Part shown: one piece after another, positions 4,937 through 9,817 of the stretch
Layout: each line of letters begins with the position of its first letter
Position numbering within the stretch: position 1 is the stretch's first letter
Source: Bacteroidales bacterium UBA4243
GTDB taxonomy: Bacteria > Bacteroidota > Bacteroidia > Bacteroidales > F082
Direction: 5' to 3'
DNA length: 9,817 nucleotides
Assembly: GCA_002396205.1 (NCBI GenBank)
Contig: DGXB01000077.1
Span: 435 to 10,251, forward strand
Notes under the pieces: model-generated
What the model was told of the DNA's origin: nothing
Database searches by the model: none
The model's input: the letters and a program-made list of their open reading frames with translations, nothing else
Position numbers and translations under genes: made by a program

Positions 4937-6958
4937 ATGAAGAAGCGTAACTTTTTGAAACTGTTTGCATTGGCATCATTTGTCGTGCCTGCCCTATTTG
5001 CAACCGCCCAATCGAAACTCGACAAGCAGGTCCTGATGACCATTGGCGACCAAGACATCACCGCGAAGGAATTCTGCGACGTCTACTATAAGAACAACCT
5101 CAAGAGCGACGTCATCGAGAAGAAGTCGGTCGACGACTACCTCGAACTCTTCACCACCTTCCGCATGAAAGTGATGGAAGCCGAGCGCCTGCAATTAGAC
5201 ACCAGCGCCAAGTTCCAGAAAGAGCTGGCGGGCTATCGCAAGCAGTTGGCCAAGCCCTTCATGAGCAGCGACGACATCACCGACGAGCTTATGCAGGAAG
5301 CCTACCAACGCAAGCTGAAAGACATCCGTGCCTCGCACATCCTCGTCCGTTGCGACAAGAACGCCCTGCCCTCCGACACGCTGAGGGCCTACAACAAGGC
5401 CATGGACATCCGCAAGAAAGCCCTCGCCAAAGGCGCCGACTTCGGGAAGTTAGCCGACCAATACTCCGACGACCCGTCGGCCAAAGGCTGGGAAGCCTCC
5501 GACCAGCGTCCGGCCAGCCCAGGCAACCACGGCGACCTCGGCTATTTCACCGTCTTCGACATGGTGTATCCCTTCGAGACTGGCGCCTACAACACCAAGG
5601 AAGGCGAAATCTCAATGCCCATCCGCAGCGACTTCGGCTACCATATCATTAAGGTGCAAAGCGTGACCGATGCCATGGGTACCATCCAGGCCGCCCACAT
5701 CTTCCTCCAGCTGCCCTTCAACGCTCCCAAAGAGGACGTAGAAGCCATGAAACAGAAAGCCGACAACATCTACAAGCAACTGATGGAACAAGACGGCAAG
5801 AACTGGAACGAGATGGTGGCCCAATACAGCGACGACAAAGGCACCGTCAGCCGCCAAGGAGCCTTGAGCAACTTCACCGTGAGCCGCATCGTGCCTGAGT
5901 TCATCGAAGTTTGCAAATCGTTGGACATCAACGAAATCGGGAAACCCGTGCGCACCAACTACGGCTACCACATCATCAAGCTGTTGGGCAAGAGCGGTGT
6001 GGGCTCGTTCGAGAAGGAAAGCAAGGGATTGAGCGAGCGCATCGAGAAAGACATGCGTTCCAAGAAGTCAGAAGAAGTGGTGCTCAAGCAAGTGAAGAGC
6101 GAATACAAGTTCAAGCAGAACGACAAGAACCTGGAAACTTTCTTGGCCACCGTCGACAGCACCATCCTGCGTGCGGCCTATGAACCTGCCGCCAGCGTCG
6201 ACATGAACGCCACGCTGTTCACCATCGAAGGCAAGCCCACCAAGGTGAGCGACTTCGTCGGCTACATCAAGGAAAACATGAAGGCGCAAAAATACGTCAC
6301 CCCTGCCACATACGCCTACCAGCTCTACGAGACCTTCTCCAACACCACCATCATGGACTATGCTGACGCCCATCTTGAGGAGAAATATCCAGAATTCAAG
6401 GAATTGGTGCAGGAATACAAGGATGGCATCATGCTCTTCGACCTGATGGACCGCGAGGTGTGGGACAAGGCCGTGAAAGACACCACCGGCCTGAAGGAGT
6501 TCCACGAGCGCAACGCCTCCAAATACATGTGGGGCAACCGCGCCTACGCCACCATCATCACGGTGACGCGCGAAGAGTCGTTGCCCAAGGTGAAGGCCCT
6601 GCTCGACAGCGGCATCGAACTCGACAGCCTGCGCAGCGCCATCCAACACGACTCCATCAAGTATGCCTTCGTGCGCAGGGGATACTACCAAAAAGGCGAC
6701 AACCAATTTGTCGACCAAACCGAATGGAAAGTGGGCGTGAGAAACGAAATCGCCTCCACCGTCGACCAGTCGACGACCATCGTGTGCATCCGCGAGCTGC
6801 GCAATCCCGAGCCTAAGACCCTCAAGGAAGCCCGTGGCCTCGTCACCTCCGACTACCAAGTGGAACTGGAAAAGAACTGGGTGCAGTCGCTGAAGGAACG
6901 CTATCCCGTGAAAATCAACGAGAAAGTGCTCGACAAAGTCAGAAAGCTCTATAAATGA
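4937..6958 (+). CDS. Secreted peptidyl-prolyl isomerase with two parvulin (PpiC) domains
   Basis: This is a periplasmic folding catalyst/chaperone of the SurA/PpiC/PpiD type, probably helping outer-membrane or secreted proteins fold. The 673 residues begin with a signal peptide: basic MKKRNFLK, a hydrophobic core, and ATA|QS cleavage near residue 24. A SurA_N-like helical region follows (about 30-128). Parvulin domain 1 runs about 130-240, from RASHILVR (His134) to FGYHIIKV (His236), with the YSDDPSA...GDLGYF motif between. Parvulin domain 2 runs about 250-350, from AAHIFLQ (His254) to YGYHIIKL (His345). Residues about 530-650 look like a third, degenerate parvulin unit without the HI motifs. 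The mature C-terminus has no membrane anchor. Its stop overlaps the next start at ATGA. ATG 4937 places the signal peptide correctly; the 47-base A-rich leader has no clear Shine-Dalgarno sequence. The exact substrate is not deducible. Confidence 0.93.
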   Translation: MKKRNFLKLFALASFVVPALFATAQSKLDKQVLMTIGDQDITAKEFCDVYYKNNLKSDVIEKKSVDDYLELFTTFRMKVMEAERLQLDTSAKFQKELAGYRKQLAKPFMSSDDITDELMQEAYQRKLKDIRASHILVRCDKNALPSDTLRAYNKAMDIRKKALAKGADFGKLADQYSDDPSAKGWEASDQRPASPGNHGDLGYFTVFDMVYPFETGAYNTKEGEISMPIRSDFGYHIIKVQSVTDAMGTIQAAHIFLQLPFNAPKEDVEAMKQKADNIYKQLMEQDGKNWNEMVAQYSDDKGTVSRQGALSNFTVSRIVPEFIEVCKSLDINEIGKPVRTNYGYHIIKLLGKSGVGSFEKESKGLSERIEKDMRSKKSEEVVLKQVKSEYKFKQNDKNLETFLATVDSTILRAAYEPAASVDMNATLFTIEGKPTKVSDFVGYIKENMKAQKYVTPATYAYQLYETFSNTTIMDYADAHLEEKYPEFKELVQEYKDGIMLFDLMDREVWDKAVKDTTGLKEFHERNASKYMWGNRAYATIITVTREESLPKVKALLDSGIELDSLRSAIQHDSIKYAFVRRGYYQKGDNQFVDQTEWKVGVRNEIASTVDQSTTIVCIRELRNPEPKTLKEARGLVTSDYQVELEKNWVQSLKERYPVKINEKVLDKVRKLYK

Positions 6959-7839
6959 AGAGACTAAGCGCAATTATCGGTATCGCTTCCCTCCTGCTGC
7001 TGAGCTGTTGCGACTACTTTGAGAAAAACTCGAAGGAAGTCGTCGTGGCCGAGTGTTATGGCAAGTACCTCTACGAGTCGGACCTCAAAGGGATTGTGCC
7101 CGAAAACACCTCCACCATCGACAGCATACAGCGTGTGAGTGCCTTCATCGACTCGTGGGTCAGAAGGCAAGTGCTTATCCATCAAGCCGAAAGCAACCTC
7201 GACAAGGAAGCGCTCAACCTCAACAAGCAGATCGAGGAATACCGAAATTCGTTGGTCATCTATGCCTACGAGAGCCAGCTCATCAACCAGAAGCTCGACA
7301 CCATAGTCAGCGAAAACGAAATAGCCGACTATTACGAGCAAAACAAGGAAGACTTCCAGCTGCGCAACACCATGGTGCGCGTGGCCTACGTCATCCTCAA
7401 GGAAGACCTTGACGGCAAACAAAAAGCCATGTTCCAGAAGTTGCTGAGCGACCCCGACACCCTACTGCTGCAAAACATCGACGTCCATGCCACCTATTAC
7501 GCGGCCAAAAGCTACTTGGACATCGACCATTGGGTCCGTTTGGACGACCTGACCTCCATCATCCCCATCGAGATCTTCAATGCAGAGAGTTTCCTGAAAA
7601 AGAACAAGTTCGTCCGTTTCGAAACGAGCGACTACACTTATATGGTGCGTTTTGTGGATTATCTGCTCGAAGAAAGCATCTCGCCCATGGAGATGGTGCA
7701 CGACAACATCAAGAACGTCATCCTTGCCCAACGCAAGCAAGTCATGATCAGCAAGATGCAGGAAGCCGTCTACGAGAAAGCCAAAAAGGAACACGCCTTC
7801 GAGGTCTATGTAGGCTCGCCGTCCTTCAACGAGGAATGA
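6955..7839 (+). CDS. Lipoprotein with SurA/PpiC-like architecture but no parvulin signature
   Basis: This 294-residue protein starts with a lipoprotein signal (MKRLSAIIGIASLLLLSC) and probable lipidated Cys18; a second Cys follows directly at 19. The rest is largely helical and charged. Residues about 50-125 resemble a SurA N-terminal chaperone segment (DSWVRRQVLIHQAES..., then SENEIADYYEQNKEDF). The C-terminal part (EMVHDNIKNVILAQRKQVMISKMQ..., about 245-275) resembles the helix that closes PpiC/SurA proteins. The intervening region aligns only loosely with a parvulin fold, and the HI/GYHI motifs seen in both neighbours are missing, so an isomerase activity is doubtful; a membrane-tethered holdase is more likely. 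It overlaps the upstream PPIase (ATGA), so the two are probably made together. Its stop codon lies inside the heptamer repeat that follows, which therefore also encodes its last two residues (EE). Confidence 0.8.
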   Translation: MKRLSAIIGIASLLLLSCCDYFEKNSKEVVVAECYGKYLYESDLKGIVPENTSTIDSIQRVSAFIDSWVRRQVLIHQAESNLDKEALNLNKQIEEYRNSLVIYAYESQLINQKLDTIVSENEIADYYEQNKEDFQLRNTMVRVAYVILKEDLDGKQKAMFQKLLSDPDTLLLQNIDVHATYYAAKSYLDIDHWVRLDDLTSIIPIEIFNAESFLKKNKFVRFETSDYTYMVRFVDYLLEESISPMEMVHDNIKNVILAQRKQVMISKMQEAVYEKAKKEHAFEVYVGSPSFNEE

Positions 7840-7942
7840 GGAATGCAGAATGAGGAGTGATGAATTAGGAATTAGGAATTTGAAATTAGGAATTTGAAAT
7901 TAGGAATTTGAAATCTGAAATCTTGAATATTTAATCTTGAAT
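7831..7942. repeat. Degenerate heptamer tandem array (16 in-phase units) between lipoprotein and surA
   Basis: Sixteen consecutive 7-base units run without phase slip, 15 of them ending in AAT (examples GAGGAAT, TAGGAAT, TTGAAAT, CTTGAAT). The middle contains three perfect 14-base copies of TAGGAATTTGAAAT (7873-7914). The series grades from GAGGAAT on the left to CTTGAAT on the right. It then continues in a slipped form (7943-7965) that includes the surA start codon, while the first two units contain the stop of the upstream gene. No gene lies in the array. Confidence 0.9.
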
Positions 7943-7959
7943 CTTTGAATCTTAAATCA

Positions 7960-9339
7960 ATGAATAGACACTGGATTATCATAGCACTCATGCTTTTAGC
8001 CTTCCCGATGATGGCCCAAAACCGTGAGCCACAAGTGATTGACAAGGTGGTGGCCGTGGTCGGAAAGAACATCATTCTGCAATCCGACATCGAAAACCAA
8101 TACGTGCAATACAGGATGCAAGGCATGGCCGAAGGCACTGGAAAGGAAGTGCGGATTCGCATACTCGAAGACCTGCTGCTCCAAAAGCTCATGCTCAACC
8201 AGGCCGAGATGGACAGCATCACCGTGACCGACGATCAGGTGGAAGCCGAATTGAACCGGAGAATCCAAAGTTTTGTGAGTCGTGTAGGATCGCAGGACAA
8301 ATTGGAGGCTATGTTTGGCAAGACCATGGCCGAGATCAAAGAGGAGGTGCGTCAAGCTTCGAAAGACAACATGCTGCAAGAACAGGTGCAGGCGAAGATC
8401 ATGGAGAACGTAGCCGTCACGCCCAAAGAGGTGAAAGATTTCTTCCGCGACATTCCGAAAGACAGCCTCCCGACCATCGATCCCACTTTTGAAATCGTAC
8501 AAATAGTGAAACGTCCGCCCGTCAGCATCGACGAGAAGTTGCAGGTGAAAGACCGTCTCTACCAAATCCGCAAACGCATCCTTGATGGCGAGAGCAGCTT
8601 CTCCACCATGGCCGTGCTTTACTCCGAAGACCCAGGATCGGCCCGTCAGGGCGGCGAGCTCGGACTGACCGGCAGAGGTGTGTGGGCAACGGAATTTGAA
8701 AACGTAGCCTTCAACCTCCGCGATGGCGAAATCTCAGACGTGGTGGAGACCCAATTTGGTTTCCACATCATACAACTCATTGAACGCAAGGGCGAAGCCG
8801 TCAACTGCCGCCACATCCTGCTGACCGCAAAAGTGCCTGTGGAAGCCTTGGAAAAAGCCCAAAACCAACTCGACTCCGTGGCCAGACTCATCCGCAACGG
8901 CGACTTGACCTTCGAAGAGGCCTGCAAGAAATACAGCGACGACGACTCGAAGAACAACGGAGGCTACCTTGGCAACGCCGCCACGGGTGGAAACTGGCTC
9001 AGCCTGCAAGAAATGAACAATCTTGGAGAATACTATCCTGAATACAAAAACTTAGCTTTTGTCGTCAGCCGCCTTGATGTCGGTGAAATCAGCGACCCTG
9101 TGCCGATGACCACCAACGAGAACAACGACGCTTTCCGCCTCGTCATGGTGAAGGCAAAGAAAGAAGCCCACCAAGCCAACCTTAAGGACGACTACAACCT
9201 CATCCAAAGTTGGGCCTTAGGCCAGAAACGCCAAGCAGCCATCGGCAAATGGGTGAAAGACAAAGCCGCCAAGGCCTACATCCGCCTTGATGAGCGCTAT
9301 AAGAACAACGATTTTTATTACGATTGGAATTTTCAATGA
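7960..9339 (+). CDS. surA: SurA-like periplasmic chaperone/peptidyl-prolyl isomerase
   Basis: SurA accompanies unfolded outer-membrane proteins across the periplasm. From ATG 7960 the protein has 459 residues. The signal peptide is MNRHWIIIALMLLAFPMMA|QN, with cleavage near residue 19. The N-terminal chaperone domain opens with VIDKVVAVVGKNIILQSDIE, the hallmark of SurA, and continues to about 175. Parvulin domain 1 runs about 178-275, with YSEDPGSARQGGELG and FHIIQLIE. Parvulin domain 2 runs about 282-395, with CRHILL (His285) and YSDDDSKNNGGYLGN. A C-terminal helical segment follows. A TTG five codons upstream (7945) is in frame but would lengthen the basic n-region and lies in repeat sequence, so ATG 7960 is preferred. 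The order of domains fits the SurA family; the symbol is given by family, not by proven orthology. The stop overlaps the start of the AAA+ gene (ATGA). An AATCTTTG at 7940-7947 is close to a -7 box and may give separate transcription. Confidence 0.92.
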   Translation: MNRHWIIIALMLLAFPMMAQNREPQVIDKVVAVVGKNIILQSDIENQYVQYRMQGMAEGTGKEVRIRILEDLLLQKLMLNQAEMDSITVTDDQVEAELNRRIQSFVSRVGSQDKLEAMFGKTMAEIKEEVRQASKDNMLQEQVQAKIMENVAVTPKEVKDFFRDIPKDSLPTIDPTFEIVQIVKRPPVSIDEKLQVKDRLYQIRKRILDGESSFSTMAVLYSEDPGSARQGGELGLTGRGVWATEFENVAFNLRDGEISDVVETQFGFHIIQLIERKGEAVNCRHILLTAKVPVEALEKAQNQLDSVARLIRNGDLTFEEACKKYSDDDSKNNGGYLGNAATGGNWLSLQEMNNLGEYYPEYKNLAFVVSRLDVGEISDPVPMTTNENNDAFRLVMVKAKKEAHQANLKDDYNLIQSWALGQKRQAAIGKWVKDKAAKAYIRLDERYKNNDFYYDWNFQ

Positions 9340-9817
9340 CAAACTACGCAAATGATGTCGACGGTGCCAAAGCACTGGTCGAGAAATATGAAACCCTCCG
9401 CAAGGAAATCGGAAAAGTCATCGTCGGACAGCATGACATCATCCACAACACCATCCTGTCCATCTTCTGCCAAGGCCATGTGCTGCTCGTTGGCGTACCT
9501 GGATTGGCAAAGACCTTGTTAGTCAACACGATTGGAAAAGCCTTGGGCTTGAGTTTCAGCCGTATCCAGTTCACCCCCGACCTGATGCCTTCCGACATCG
9601 TGGGTACCGAGATCTTGGACGAGTCGCGGCAATTCAAGTTCATCAAAGGCCCCGTCTTCGCCAACATCGTCTTGGCCGACGAAATCAACCGCACGCCACC
9701 CAAGACGCAAGCCGCACTACTTGAAGCCATGCAAGAAAAGTGCATCACCGTTTCGGGCAAGACCTACAAGCTGCAGGAGCCTTTCTTCGTGTTGGCCACG
9801 CAGAACCCCATCGAGCA
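9336..9817 (+). CDS. MoxR-family AAA+ ATPase, 3' end beyond the window
   Basis: The visible 160 residues are the N-terminal part of a cytoplasmic MoxR-type ATPase, a family that acts as a chaperone for maturation of partner proteins, often VWA-domain proteins encoded next door (the Bat genes in Bacteroidota). IGKVIVGQ at 25-32 is the family opening. Walker A is GVPGLAKT (53-60), with the Ala-Lys-Thr form usual in MoxR. Walker B is LADE within IVLADEINR (111-119). FTPDLMPSDIVGTE (79-92), the PPKTQAALLEAMQE helix (121-134) and sensor 1 ATQNP (154-158, Asn157) are all present. Typical members are about 330 residues, so about half is cut off. The start ATG 9336 overlaps the surA stop, and no promoter is visible, so it is probably co-transcribed with surA. 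What follows downstream is unknown. Confidence 0.95.
   Translation, partial: MTNYANDVDGAKALVEKYETLRKEIGKVIVGQHDIIHNTILSIFCQGHVLLVGVPGLAKTLLVNTIGKALGLSFSRIQFTPDLMPSDIVGTEILDESRQFKFIKGPVFANIVLADEINRTPPKTQAALLEAMQEKCITVSGKTYKLQEPFFVLATQNPIE

Noticed and set aside
6068..6973. 301-codon open frame on the - strand opposite the PPIase
   Set aside because: The complementary frame of a clear coding gene with biased codons; it shows no motif or promoter.
7945..7947. TTG as start of surA
   Set aside because: ATG at 7960 gives a standard signal peptide; the TTG lies within the heptamer-derived sequence and adds only five residues.
7831..7965. CRISPR array
   Set aside because: The unit is only 7 bases with no spacers between repeats, and no cas gene is nearby.

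Overview
The window looks like a chromosomal segment of a Bacteroidales-type bacterium (phylum Bacteroidota). The evidence is -7 boxes of the form TAnnTTTG upstream of two genes, the absence of strong Shine-Dalgarno sequences, and periplasmic PPIase proteins of the Bacteroidota style. Coding sequence is fairly GC-rich, while the spacers are AT-rich. All genes supported here are on the + strand. Genus was not determined.

Region 1 (1-2910) is accessory in character. A Y-family translesion DNA polymerase, missing only its first residues at the window edge, is followed by a small YolD-like protein, a pair best known from Firmicutes SOS and mobile-element loci. A REP-like palindrome lies between them. 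A 258-base spacer of short repeats and small hairpins then leads to an intact 234-codon frame. That frame encodes only the C-terminal ATPase lobe of SbcC (signature motif, Walker B, H-loop) and has its own Bacteroidota-type -7 box. It ends at a clear intrinsic terminator.

Region 2 (2950-4889) is housekeeping. A promoter drives guaB (IMP dehydrogenase, complete, catalytic Cys307), which overlaps by one base a 135-codon gene of unknown function.

Region 3 (4937-9339) is an envelope-biogenesis cluster. It holds a secreted 673-aa protein with two parvulin (PpiC) domains plus a degenerate third region, then a lipoprotein with the same general architecture but no recognisable parvulin active-site motifs, then a SurA-type two-domain periplasmic PPIase. 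The first two overlap at ATGA. The lipoprotein and surA are separated by a spacer built almost wholly from an in-phase degenerate heptamer repeat, which also contains the stop codon of one gene and the start codon of the next.

Region 4 (9336-9817) is the start of a MoxR-type AAA+ ATPase that overlaps surA at ATGA and runs off the window.

No tRNA, rRNA, CRISPR array, transposase or riboswitch was recognised. The points most worth a second look are the headless SbcC ATPase lobe, the heptamer array, and the small hairpins whose paired bases differ in a compensated way.
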